From assembly GCF_017745095.1 (NCBI RefSeq), contig NZ_JAGHZZ010000002.1:186001-250000 (forward strand): DNA of 64,000 bases, written 5' to 3'. The notes beneath the pieces are model-generated. The model saw only the letters and a list, made by a program, of their open reading frames with translations. It ran no database searches and was not told the origin of the DNA. The stretch comes from Sporocytophaga sp. GTDB taxonomy: Bacteria > Bacteroidota > Bacteroidia > Cytophagales > Cytophagaceae. Positions 17,588 through 25,938 of this stretch are shown piece after piece. The position numbers and the translations under genes are program-made. The stretch's first letter is position 1. Each line of letters starts with the position of its first letter.

Positions 17588-18841
17588 ATGGAAATTACAA
17601 GTAATTTAACCGACATATCCTTTAAGGTAGCTATTCCTCAGGTTGCACAATCTGAATTTAAAGACAAACATATATTAATCATAATTGAAAACCTTCCCGC
17701 TCCTTTTGACAGAAGGGTTTGGCAGGAAGCATCCTCATTAAAAAAATATGGAGCTAATGTGTCCATCATTTGCCCAAAAATGAAAGGTTATAATAAATCC
17801 TTTGAAACAATTGATGGTATTGACATTTACAGACATCCTATGCCTCTTGAGGGAAGTGGCCTTAAAGGATACCTACTTGAATATTCTTCTGCTATCTTCT
17901 GGGAACTAGCACTTGCCTTTAAAATATATTTCAAGAAAAAATTTGATGTTATCCATGGATGTAACCCACCGGATTTGATATTCCTTACAGCCTTACCATT
18001 CAAACTTTTCGGAGTAAAGTTTGTATTTGATCATCATGATATAAACCCTGAGCTATTCATTGCAAAGTTCAATAAAAAGAACATTTTATATCGCGCAATG
18101 CTTTTCTTTGAAAGACTTACCTTCATGACGGCAAATTACTCGATAGCAACGAATGAGTCATACAAATTCATTGCACTCACTAGAGGAAAAAAAGATCCGG
18201 ACAAAGTGACAATAGTAAGAAGCGGACCTAATCTCAAAAAATTGAAAATATCAGAAGGCAATCCAAAATATAAGAAAGGCAAAAAATATCTTGTTGGATA
18301 TGTTGGTGTAATAGGCGAACAGGAAGGCCTTAATCTCTTAATGGATTCTATAAAAATAATAAAAGATCAAAAGGTTGACGTACACTTTGCCATTATTGGA
18401 TCCGGAACATATCTGGAGAATATAATTAAACAAGCCAGAGAATATGGGATAGATGACATGGTTGATTTCTATGGAAGAGTGGAAGATGATTTAATGCTGG
18501 ACATTTTAAATACATGCGACGCATGTGTTAATCCAGACAAGCCCACTGAAATGAACAACCTTTCTACTATGAACAAGATCATGGAGTATATGGCGTTAGG
18601 AAAACCCATGGTTCAATTTAACCTTAAAGAAGGAAAATATTCAGCAAAGAAAGCTTCACTTTATGCAGAGAATAATAATGTTAAAGATTTTGCAATGAAA
18701 ATAATTGAATTACTCGAGAATCCTTTCCTAAGACAGCAAATGGGAGAATATGGCTATCAAAGAGTAAAGAATGAACTTTCTTGGGAAATAGAAGAACAAA
18801 AACTCATCAAGTTCTACAAAAAAGTCTTAAACATAAATTAA
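17588..18841 (+). CDS. GT4-family glycosyltransferase
   Basis: A 417-residue GT-B fold enzyme. After a short variable N-terminus it shows IIENLPAPFDRRVWQEASSL, the hallmark of a frequent GT4 subgroup in exopolysaccharide loci. FDHHDINPELF and a donor-site half beginning VGYVGVIGEQEGLNLL follow. The segment CVNPDKPTEMNNLSTMNKIMEYMALGKPMV holds the nucleotide-sugar-binding region. It likely adds one of the sugars of the repeat unit, possibly the mannuronate made by the upstream dehydrogenase. It lies between algD and the initiating transferase with a 32-nt gap to the latter, so the three are probably one transcript. Confidence 0.9.
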   Translation: MEITSNLTDISFKVAIPQVAQSEFKDKHILIIIENLPAPFDRRVWQEASSLKKYGANVSIICPKMKGYNKSFETIDGIDIYRHPMPLEGSGLKGYLLEYSSAIFWELALAFKIYFKKKFDVIHGCNPPDLIFLTALPFKLFGVKFVFDHHDINPELFIAKFNKKNILYRAMLFFERLTFMTANYSIATNESYKFIALTRGKKDPDKVTIVRSGPNLKKLKISEGNPKYKKGKKYLVGYVGVIGEQEGLNLLMDSIKIIKDQKVDVHFAIIGSGTYLENIIKQAREYGIDDMVDFYGRVEDDLMLDILNTCDACVNPDKPTEMNNLSTMNKIMEYMALGKPMVQFNLKEGKYSAKKASLYAENNNVKDFAMKIIELLENPFLRQQMGEYGYQRVKNELSWEIEEQKLIKFYKKVLNIN

Positions 18842-18872
18842 GAGCAAAGGTAGCATTACACGTTCCTATACC

Positions 18873-20258
18873 ATGCGTACAAGATTTTCCAAATTTATTA
18901 AGATCATACATTTATTTGGAGACTTAACACTTTTAAATTTATCGTTTGTCTCTTCCTATTTATATAGGGTAAATGAAGATCTATTCGACGACCACTATGT
19001 ATCTTTATTAGCTGTTTTTAACCTTGCTTGGTTTATTTGCATATATACACTTAAGGTCTATAATATAGACAGAGTGACTAATATGTATAAAATTCTAAAT
19101 AATTTATTCATTTCTTTCATACTGCATGGATTTATTATTTTCTGTTTTATACTGGCTATTAAAGGATATTACTATTCACGATTTCATTTACTTATAACAT
19201 ATATCCTCTTCTTTCTTGGGCTTCTTTTATGGAGGTTTATATTTCTTAAATCATTAAAGATGTACAGATCCAAAGGATTAAATTATAGAAATGTAATCAT
19301 CATCGGAGGAGGATCTGCGGGAAATAGAATGTATAATTATCTCAAATCAGACATGTCCCATGGCTATCGCTTCATAGGTTTTTTCGATAATGATATTGAA
19401 AAATGTTTATATAAAGAGAAAGTTATAGGAAAGATAACTGACCTACCCGAGTTTATAAAGAACAATAAAATTGATGAAATATTCTGCGCCTTGCCCTTCT
19501 CATCAGCCAAGAGCATAAGGGATTTAATGACTATTGCAGATAACAGCTTAATAAGATTTAAGATAGTCCCGGATTTCAGGGGATTTCTAAATAAAAAAGT
19601 AAATATCAATTTCTACGAAGACGTTCCAATACTTACTCTCAGAAAAGAACCTCTAGAAATCATAACCAATAAAATAGTCAAACGTACTTTTGATATCATA
19701 TTTGCATTGGTAGCACTTTTAATAATCTTTCCTCCTGCATTTGTCATAGTAGGTATCATAATCAAAGCTACGTCTCCAGGCCCTATATTCTTTGTTCAAA
19801 AGAGAAACGGAAGAAACAATGAGGAATTTAAGTGTTTTAAATTCCGAACTATGAGAATTAATGATGATGCAGATAAAAAGCAAGCCGTGCCAGGTGATGA
19901 AAGAATTACACCAATAGGAAATTTTCTCAGAAAATCAAACCTAGATGAGTTGCCTCAATTTTATAATGTATTAATCGGAAATATGTCTATAGTAGGCCCA
20001 AGACCTCATATGATCAAGCATACACTTGAATACTCTGCCCTTATAGACAAATTTATGGTAAGACAACTTGTAAAACCTGGGATCACCGGATGGGCACAGG
20101 TTAATGGATACAGAGGTCAGACAGAAGATAAAAAGAAGATGTTAAAAAGAGTGCGTCACGATCTTTGGTATATAGAAAATTGGAATCTATTACTAGATAC
20201 GCTGATTATTATCCGTACTGTGTTTAATATGGTAAAAGGGGAAAAGAATGCCTTTTAA
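18873..20258 (+). CDS. Undecaprenyl-phosphate sugar-1-phosphate transferase (initiating enzyme, WcaJ/WbaP type)
   Basis: A 461-residue polyprenyl glycosylphosphotransferase. Four N-terminal membrane helices (about 10-130) precede a CoA-binding-like region (NVIIIGGGSAGNRMYNYL) and a further membrane segment (about 270-295). The catalytic C-terminal domain contains SPGPIFFVQKRNG, FKCFKFRTM, LRKSNLDELPQFYNVLIGNMS, VGPRP and KPGITGWAQVNGYRG. It transfers a sugar 1-phosphate (glucose is most common in the WcaJ class) to undecaprenyl phosphate and so starts each repeat unit. It ends the + strand block, only 5 bp from the stop of the convergent response-regulator gene. No terminator hairpin is visible between them. 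Confidence 0.93.
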   Translation: MRTRFSKFIKIIHLFGDLTLLNLSFVSSYLYRVNEDLFDDHYVSLLAVFNLAWFICIYTLKVYNIDRVTNMYKILNNLFISFILHGFIIFCFILAIKGYYYSRFHLLITYILFFLGLLLWRFIFLKSLKMYRSKGLNYRNVIIIGGGSAGNRMYNYLKSDMSHGYRFIGFFDNDIEKCLYKEKVIGKITDLPEFIKNNKIDEIFCALPFSSAKSIRDLMTIADNSLIRFKIVPDFRGFLNKKVNINFYEDVPILTLRKEPLEIITNKIVKRTFDIIFALVALLIIFPPAFVIVGIIIKATSPGPIFFVQKRNGRNNEEFKCFKFRTMRINDDADKKQAVPGDERITPIGNFLRKSNLDELPQFYNVLIGNMSIVGPRPHMIKHTLEYSALIDKFMVRQLVKPGITGWAQVNGYRGQTEDKKKMLKRVRHDLWYIENWNLLLDTLIIIRTVFNMVKGEKNAF

Positions 20259-20263
20259 AATTC

Positions 20264-20959
20264 TTAGCTCAAATGAAATTTATAACCAATCTTCTTAACA
20301 GTATCAATATAATCATCACCAATCTTTTCCCTTATTCTACTAATATGAACTTCCAAGGTTTTGGAGATCTCAGATACTTCAGAACCCCATATTTGCTCTA
20401 TAAGCTCTTTGCGTCTGAATGTTCTGTTAGGGTTTTGTGATAAACAACATAGAAGTTCAAATTCCTTCTTTGATAAAATAATAGTTTTATTCTTTTTAAG
20501 CACGACGAAGTTTTCTACATCAATGGTCAAATCATTTATTGTTATCTTATTATCCTTTTCAGATTTTACTGAGAAATTATTTTTATTTCTTTTTAGAAAT
20601 GCATTCACACGGCAAACTAAAAGCCTGGGTTTTATGGGTTTGATAACATAATCATTTGCTCCTGTTTCAAATGCAGAGAGCTCAGTTTGTTGATCATCTA
20701 AAGAAGACAAAAACATAACTACACAATTTTCCAACGCTGGTACCTCTCGAATTAACTTGCAAGCACGCAGACCATCAAATTCATCAAGTTTAACCTCCGT
20801 TATGATAAGATCAGGTAAAAAAGATTTTGCTACCTTTACAAGGTCCTTTCCACTCCTGCAGCCTTTAACTTCATAGCCTTCCTTTTGAAAAATAAATTCA
20901 AGTATATCTATAATCTCTTGGCTTTCGTCTGCGACTAGTATTTTAAAATTCTGACTCAT
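20264..20959 (-). CDS. OmpR/PhoB-family response regulator with Glu at the phosphorylation site
   Basis: A 231-residue regulator with an N-terminal receiver (about 5-120) and a C-terminal OmpR-type winged helix (about 135-230: KKEFELLCCLSQNPNRTF, then VSEISKTLEVHISRIREKI). The acidic pair (Asp11, Glu12), the Ser of the FLSS segment and the Lys of DYVIKP are kept. The phospho-acceptor position in LPDLIITEVKLDEFDG is Glu55, encoded GAG, not Asp. A Glu can mimic phosphorylation, so it may be constitutively active or controlled in another way. Start: the frame is open 33 codons further upstream, but the ATG at 20959 begins exactly at the receiver. No kinase gene is adjacent. Position beside the polysaccharide locus and preference of this family for ~11-bp tandem DNA repeats make it a candidate ligand of the TTAA arrays. 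Confidence 0.87.
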   Translation of the reverse strand: MSQNFKILVADESQEIIDILEFIFQKEGYEVKGCRSGKDLVKVAKSFLPDLIITEVKLDEFDGLRACKLIREVPALENCVVMFLSSLDDQQTELSAFETGANDYVIKPIKPRLLVCRVNAFLKRNKNNFSVKSEKDNKITINDLTIDVENFVVLKKNKTIILSKKEFELLCCLSQNPNRTFRRKELIEQIWGSEVSEISKTLEVHISRIREKIGDDYIDTVKKIGYKFHLS

Positions 20960-21239
20960 AAACAACTTTTTTAATAATGACAAAGCGCTCGAACAGCATA
21001 TGCAAATACATTTACTGTAGCTTAGACCATTATGTTTCCATCTGATTAAAATTAACAAAATCTATCATTAGTTTAAATTTTATAAAGCTAGATCCATAAC
21101 ATTTAATTCAATTTTAATTCATTCTATTGAGGGCTATTTAAACCTATCTCATAACCAACATTTTACTAGGCCCAAAGATGAAAATAAATTTGACATTTAA
21201 GTTTAGTTTACCATTACTCAGTAAATATGCACCACATAC

Positions 21240-21278
21240 CTTAATACTATCTTAACAATTTGATAACACAAATTAATT
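21240..21278 (+). promoter_or_regulatory. Orphan 11-bp TTAA array
   Basis: CTTAATA (21240), CTTAACA (21251), GATAACA (21262) and ATTAATT (about 21272) are spaced 11, 11 and 10 bp. By analogy with the other arrays it points rightward, yet the genes on both sides are on the minus strand and the first + strand gene is 850 bp away. A weak TAGATTCA stands at 21286. It may act on the regulator gene from the other orientation or drive an unseen short RNA. Confidence 0.4.
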
Positions 21279-21297
21279 GCAATATAGATTCATAAAA

Positions 21298-21325
21298 AAA
21301 GAAAATCCCCTTTAGGGGGACTTCC
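21298..21325 (-). terminator. Terminator downstream of APS kinase
   Basis: Read on the minus strand, a hairpin with core TCCCC/GGGGA around a CTAAA loop, extended by A-T and G-T pairs, is followed by TTTTCTTTTTTT. This is a typical intrinsic terminator. It lies about 95 nt after the APS-kinase stop codon. Confidence 0.7.
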
Positions 21326-21417
21326 TTAGCTTCAAAGTCAGAAAAAATTAAATTAAATTAAAAGAAAAGACAAACAAAGTCAGATTGTGATTACACTAAA
21401 AAGTATACTTGAAGAAG

Positions 21418-22017
21418 TTAAATTTCAAATCTTATATGTTGTATAATATTACCTATGATCAAATCAGTGCATTTGGAAATACTATCAATATCAGTACGTA
21501 CAGTTAATTGAGAGTTATCTGGTACCTCAAATACAGAATCCATTCCGGTGAACTGTTTTATATCACCATTACGTGCTTTTTGATACAAGCCTTTAGGGTC
21601 ACGTTTCTCACACTCTTCAAAGTCACAGTCAACGAAGACCTCAAAGTAATCTGACTCTCCAATTATCGCTTTGGCCATTTCACGCATCTTCTTGGTAGGA
21701 CAGATCAAAGATGTAATAGTAATGATGCCATTGTTAACAAATAACTTTGCCACTTCGGCTACACGTCTTACATTCTCCATCCTGTCAGCGTCCTGAAAAC
21801 CCAGGTTTTTATTGATACCTGTTCGAAGATTATCACCATCAAGAATTTTAGTAAAATAACCTTCAGTATGTAATCTGCTTTCTAAATTTTTTGCAAGTGT
21901 ACTCTTTCCTGAACCAGATAGACCGATCAACCATATAGCAATAGACCTTTGCCCCAATACATCTTCTTTGGCCTCTCTGCTAAGTGTGATATCAAATATC
22001 GGATAAATATTTTCCAT
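21418..22017 (-). CDS. cysC: Adenylylsulfate (APS) kinase
   Basis: A 199-residue APS kinase of usual length. The P-loop is GLSGSGKST (32-40). DGDNLRTGINKNLGF is the APS-binding signature, followed by RMENVRRVAEVAKLF, then SLICPTKKMREMAK and FVDCDFEECEKRDPKGLYQKAR. It phosphorylates APS to PAPS, the sulfate donor of the three sulfotransferases encoded 5-12 kb away. ATP sulfurylase genes are not in the window. It diverges from the CysQ-like gene with 113 bp between the start codons. A free-standing APS kinase in this setting is best read as donor supply for polysaccharide sulfation rather than general sulfur assimilation. Confidence 0.95.
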   Translation of the reverse strand: MENIYPIFDITLSREAKEDVLGQRSIAIWLIGLSGSGKSTLAKNLESRLHTEGYFTKILDGDNLRTGINKNLGFQDADRMENVRRVAEVAKLFVNNGIITITSLICPTKKMREMAKAIIGESDYFEVFVDCDFEECEKRDPKGLYQKARNGDIKQFTGMDSVFEVPDNSQLTVRTDIDSISKCTDLIIGNIIQHIRFEI

Positions 22018-22130
22018 AGTTTCCTTTTACACAAAAGTGATAAACAGATATTAAATAAATAAACAACAAAAGTTAAATTACAATTATATTTTACTAATTT
22101 TGAATATTATTTTTTATAATACCATCAACT

Positions 22131-22913
22131 ATGCAACCCAAGAAAATAGCTTTGCAAGATGTATCTTATATTGCGGAAGAGGCGGGTGTAAAGATAATGT
22201 CGATTTTTAATAATATAGAGGACTATCCTTATATAAAGAACAAACTTGCTGTTGAAGAAACAGCCACAATTACTTCATTGAAAAGTATTATGCGTGGCCT
22301 GAGATCAATACATAAGAATGTTCCGATATTCCATTCTCAATCCACTAAATTGCCATTTGAGAAAACCAATTCCCTTAAAAGGTTCTGGCTTGTTGATGAA
22401 TTAAATGGTTTAAAAAGATTCTCCAATAAGAAAGAAGACTTTACAATTAATATTGCTCTCATTGAAAGACAAACACCTGTGTTAGGTATGGTTTACGCTC
22501 CTGCACATGAAACATTATACATGGCTTCTGAAGAAGGTGCATACAAGGTGAAGGAAGGCAAGAAACAATTATTATACTCCAGTAAAAAGCTCAATAATCT
22601 CATTGCAATAGGCAATAAGGAAACGATTAACAACAATGATAATAAGATATTAAAAAACTATCCGATAAGCGACTTTCTGGATATAGAAGGACCTTTGTCA
22701 TTTTGTATGATTGCAGAAGGCAAAGCAGATATCTACTATTGTAGCCAGCAATTAATGGACAGAGAGTTTGCAGCAGGAAGTCTTGTACTTGAAATAAGTG
22801 GTGGAAAAATATTTAATGAGAAGTGCCAGCCTTTGGTGTATAATAAGCCATTTATCAAGAAGCAAAATCTTATTTGTATTGGTAATCCCTATGTATTCAA
22901 TCCACCGGCCTAA
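22131..22913 (+). CDS. CysQ-like inositol-monophosphatase-fold protein lacking metal ligands
   Basis: A 260-residue protein whose sequence follows 3'(2'),5'-bisphosphate nucleotidase CysQ: FWLVDELNGLKRFSNKKEDFTINIALIE and VLGMVYAPAHETLYMASEEGAY are close to the family. The catalytic signatures are lost, however. The metal-binding DP(L/I)DGT is DELNGL (89-94), with Asn92 for the second Asp. The N-terminal T-x-A-D region reads ATITSLKS, no acidic SEE motif precedes it, and the late WDxAAG region reads REFAAG. The fold is probably kept but hydrolysis of PAP is doubtful. CysQ normally removes PAP, the by-product of sulfotransferases, so its place beside cysC is meaningful. It could bind PAP or PAPS as a sensor or regulator. 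A diverged active enzyme cannot be excluded. Confidence 0.82.
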   Translation: MQPKKIALQDVSYIAEEAGVKIMSIFNNIEDYPYIKNKLAVEETATITSLKSIMRGLRSIHKNVPIFHSQSTKLPFEKTNSLKRFWLVDELNGLKRFSNKKEDFTINIALIERQTPVLGMVYAPAHETLYMASEEGAYKVKEGKKQLLYSSKKLNNLIAIGNKETINNNDNKILKNYPISDFLDIEGPLSFCMIAEGKADIYYCSQQLMDREFAAGSLVLEISGGKIFNEKCQPLVYNKPFIKKQNLICIGNPYVFNPPA

Positions 22914-22918
22914 CAATT

Positions 22919-22962
22919 AAAAAGCACTTATAATTTGGACAACCAAATCAAAAGTGCTTTTT
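22919..22962. terminator. Bidirectional terminator
   Basis: An 11-bp stem, aaaaagcactt (22919-22929) with aagtgcttttt (22952-22962), encloses a second stem atttgg/ccaaat around an acaa loop. A and T tracts on both sides let it serve the CysQ-like gene (+) and the lipoprotein gene (-), which face each other here. Confidence 0.8.
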
Positions 22963-23008
22963 GAAACTAAATTTATTTGAGAAAATTTATACCAATAAAG
23001 TTACATAA

Positions 23009-23866
23009 TTATTGAATTGGTTTCCAGACGGCCATGCTACCATCCCTAACTTTTATTGTATCTGTTCCATTCGTGGAAAGTATATCAAATTCAAAGGTAG
23101 CATTCAGATATTCTACTTCTTCAAAAGTATAAAAATCTCTGACTAATAACTTCCCTTGTATTGCTTCCATATAATCTCCCGACGGCGGAACATAAAAACA
23201 AGAAACTCCTTTCGTTTTCACATCAAGTGTTTTTCCAATTTGAAGTGAGTCTAATTTCATATCACTAATATATAGTTCCATATTAGAGGAGTTGTAACCA
23301 TCAACAGAATTAGAAGATTTAATATCAATAAGTGGATAGTAACCATCAATCTTAGAAGACCAATATTTTCCGTTAATATAACATTCATAATGTAAATAAA
23401 TAACAGAACTTGCCCTTCCTTCTAATACTTCCACTGTACCTGAAGAACCGGTGGCATTGAAAGAAAAATTTGCATCAATAGAATGTGACACTGTATCTAT
23501 TTTAATAATCTCTACTGATCCGCCTATAAGGTCCGGAGCTGTGGAATATTCTCCAGAGCTTTTGAATCTGGCATAACTCTTAGAACCTTTCTTAAGCTGG
23601 TAAACACCTGGCTTATTTGCTTTAACAACTATGATAAGGGAGTCGCCATTGTCTGACTTGCATAGCAATGTAACAGATTCTTTTGTATACAAAGCCCTAC
23701 CAGCCCCTTCCCACTTTTTACCGTTAACAGAAGCCTCCACTTGTTTCTTTACAGGAGGAGGAGGAAGAGGACCGGGGAAATCCAGGTCTCCATCCTCTTT
23801 ATAATTACAAGAGTTTAAAAGCAGAACTACTAAACTGAATTTTAAAAATGATCCTGGATATTTCAT
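23009..23866 (-). CDS. Hypothetical lipoprotein
   Basis: A 285-residue protein with a signal peptide ending in a lipobox (LNSC, Cys at about 20), a proline-rich linker (FPGPLPPPPV), and a body that opens with VEASVNGKKWEG. This phrase is common to a broad group of Bacteroidota lipoproteins that includes DUF6252-like proteins. The rest is beta-rich, without catalytic motifs. It starts 7 nt after the PhoX-like gene stop on the same strand, so the two are surely co-transcribed, and it may help that secreted protein or be anchored near it. The function is unknown. Confidence 0.8.
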   Translation of the reverse strand: MKYPGSFLKFSLVVLLLNSCNYKEDGDLDFPGPLPPPPVKKQVEASVNGKKWEGAGRALYTKESVTLLCKSDNGDSLIIVVKANKPGVYQLKKGSKSYARFKSSGEYSTAPDLIGGSVEIIKIDTVSHSIDANFSFNATGSSGTVEVLEGRASSVIYLHYECYINGKYWSSKIDGYYPLIDIKSSNSVDGYNSSNMELYISDMKLDSLQIGKTLDVKTKGVSCFYVPPSGDYMEAIQGKLLVRDFYTFEEVEYLNATFEFDILSTNGTDTIKVRDGSMAVWKPIQ

Positions 23867-23873
23867 CTTTGAA

Positions 23874-25784
23874 TTATTGTACGATCAGCTTAATGGTTTC
23901 TTTGTCTTTATTCTGAAGGAAATACATTCCTGGCTGCACATCAAACATATCAATTATTTCAGTGTTATCAACCTTCTTAAGTACTACACCATTTGCATCA
24001 AAAAGAACAACATCTGTTTTCTTATTCAAATTTAATGTTCTTTGAACAGGATTAGGCCATGCATTAAAGATGTTTAAGTTCTGATTAAGCCTAGGATCTG
24101 ATACAGATGCTACATCAGGCTCTGGATCAGGATCCTCTTCTGAATAATGTTCAAAGAAAGATTCCTGCATTCCTGTGACTGCAATTAGTACAGATTTATT
24201 AAATGGAGCTGCATTTTCAGGATTCGGATATTGAATTGCCATAAAGCATGTATTGATTGACAATGGTGCTTGAATTCCATGGACAATAGAACCGGCTGGC
24301 CCTACAGCAAACCTTCTCAGACTATTTATAGTCGGATTTTGATTATCCAAGCTTAAAGTATAAACTTCATTTATTTTTTTATCGATACTTCCATTCTTTC
24401 CACTTCTCCCTTTATCGACACCTTGAACATTTTCAAAGATATACAGGTAGTCTGTTGGTTCTCCTCCTTCTCCGAGATCGCCTTCATACCTTCCAACAAA
24501 AAGATCATTAGGATTTGAAAAAACCGTTTTGCCATCAGCTCCATAACCACCTTCAATCATCGTATTTATTCTTGGACTTTCATAATTTCGTATAGTAAGA
24601 ATTCGTCCAAATGGATCTGATATTATGTTATCTTCACTACCATCCTTTCTGTCCATAGATTTAAGATGATGAGCCAGTTGCCCATTATAAATTTTAGATT
24701 GATCAGAAAAATGATCAAATGAATAGTCGGCACCAGTTTCACTAATAACTAGAAAATTATTTGTAGAGACAGGATCATTTGCGATACAAAGATTACCAAG
24801 ATTGTTAAACATAGTAGCACCCTTCTTCAGAGCCACCTCCATAATATTCTCAAGAGATTCTAAACTATAAATACCATCATCATTTATATCCAATGAATCG
24901 TACAAAGGAACCCATCCTCCTATTGAATTTTCAGTAGGTCCTTGTTTATAAACTTTAAGTGTACCATCTGAGTAATCATCTTTTTCAGATTCAAAGCTGA
25001 ATAAAAGTGAAGGCTGATATCCAGCAGTAAGGTAAACACGACCATCTCCGGCTACCACTCCATGAAATGGCGCTCTGCCAAACAAATAACATTTATTAAC
25101 CGCTCCAGCTGTGTTTGGGTCCACTTTAGTAACCCAATTCATATTCCTGAATCTTTCTACAATTTTCCCAGACTCAAGTCCTCTGATTCTAGGGGTAGCA
25201 GGAATCGGATAATCATCCATAGGAGAAAAACCAGAGAGACTAAGCTGTGCGTTATTTGTTATGCTCGAATCTTCAATTACAAAAAATGCCTTTTTATCTT
25301 CTGTTGAATTAGCAACACTTGAATAAACAATTCCTCCTACATTACTGGTATTGTTTTGAAAGTTAACATCTCTGAAATATACTTTTTTCCCAGATACTGT
25401 TTGTTGAATCACCTTCCAATGACCTGCATTATCACGTTGCAACTTCATTTGTGTTGCTCCTCCTCCATCTTGTAGCATTGAATGATTTTGAGATATTCTA
25501 TGTGGCAAAATCAAAATCCCCGTTTCAGGATTTAATGGATTCGTGTTTGTTGATACATACCCTCCTGATCCAAAACCTTCCCTTACTGCTCCAGATTTAT
25601 TAATTCTATTATCATAAGCAGTACAATCCTGGGCTACCATTAAAACATCGTAACTGATTGGACTAGCAGGTATGATGATTTCTTTTGTTACAAAATTTGT
25701 ATCTAATTGCTCATAGAGTTTTTGAGAAAAGCCATCAAAAGCCAAGAGTACTAAAAAAGAAAATATTATATAGATTTTTTTCAT
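23874..25784 (-). CDS. PhoX/DUF839-family secreted protein with T9SS sorting domain (copy 1)
   Basis: A 636-residue protein with a Sec signal peptide (ending about residue 20, GFSQ). A body of the DUF839 (PhoX-like alkaline phosphatase) group follows: PASPISYDVLMVAQD near the start, GILILPHRISQN, GDGRVYLTAGYQPS and CFMAIQYPNPENAAP. The C-terminal T9SS type A domain (about 565-636) begins with the usual PNP motif and ends in a beta-rich module. PhoX enzymes are calcium/iron phosphomonoesterases; ligands were not traced here. The protein is probably exported through the outer membrane and cell-attached. It is related along its length to the product of 31988-33766. The promoter carries a TTAA array, and the lipoprotein gene follows within 7 nt. 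A phosphate-scavenging role is inferred. Confidence 0.85.
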   Translation of the reverse strand: MKKIYIIFSFLVLLAFDGFSQKLYEQLDTNFVTKEIIIPASPISYDVLMVAQDCTAYDNRINKSGAVREGFGSGGYVSTNTNPLNPETGILILPHRISQNHSMLQDGGGATQMKLQRDNAGHWKVIQQTVSGKKVYFRDVNFQNNTSNVGGIVYSSVANSTEDKKAFFVIEDSSITNNAQLSLSGFSPMDDYPIPATPRIRGLESGKIVERFRNMNWVTKVDPNTAGAVNKCYLFGRAPFHGVVAGDGRVYLTAGYQPSLLFSFESEKDDYSDGTLKVYKQGPTENSIGGWVPLYDSLDINDDGIYSLESLENIMEVALKKGATMFNNLGNLCIANDPVSTNNFLVISETGADYSFDHFSDQSKIYNGQLAHHLKSMDRKDGSEDNIISDPFGRILTIRNYESPRINTMIEGGYGADGKTVFSNPNDLFVGRYEGDLGEGGEPTDYLYIFENVQGVDKGRSGKNGSIDKKINEVYTLSLDNQNPTINSLRRFAVGPAGSIVHGIQAPLSINTCFMAIQYPNPENAAPFNKSVLIAVTGMQESFFEHYSEEDPDPEPDVASVSDPRLNQNLNIFNAWPNPVQRTLNLNKKTDVVLFDANGVVLKKVDNTEIIDMFDVQPGMYFLQNKDKETIKLIVQ

Positions 25785-25800
25785 GATAGTATTTTTTATG

Positions 25801-25857
25801 CAAAAGTAAGGTGGCTATCACTTCAGGTAAACTTATTGTAGTTATCAAATTGTTAAT
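25801..25857 (-). promoter_or_regulatory. Pho-box-like repeat promoter of PhoX-like copy 1
   Basis: On the minus strand, ATTAACA (5' end 25857) and GATAACT (5' end 25846) are exactly 11 bp apart. The -7 element TACTTTTG (25808-25801) fits TAnnTTTG perfectly and starts 38 bp after the last unit start. The start codon follows 17 bp beyond the -7, giving a very short leader. Confidence 0.55.
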
Positions 25858-25938
25858 AATTTAACTTTTGTTTACATAAAGTTTACAATAGTACTATACC
25901 TTCCTGGACAATATCTCGGTGATAAAAAAATAAATGAA

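Larger units (their letters stand above)
20960..21417. other. Gap between the response regulator and APS kinase
   Basis: This 458-bp gap holds no convincing gene. It contains the tandem TTAA array at 21240-21278 and the APS-kinase terminator near 21298-21325. The stretch next to the regulator ATG presumably holds its promoter; a possible -7 (CATCTTTG on the minus strand near 21172-21179) is imperfect. Confidence 0.5.

Noticed and set aside
20960-21058. 33-codon extension of the response regulator
   Set aside because: Cys-rich nonsense-like sequence before the receiver; the ATG at 20959 begins exactly at the domain.
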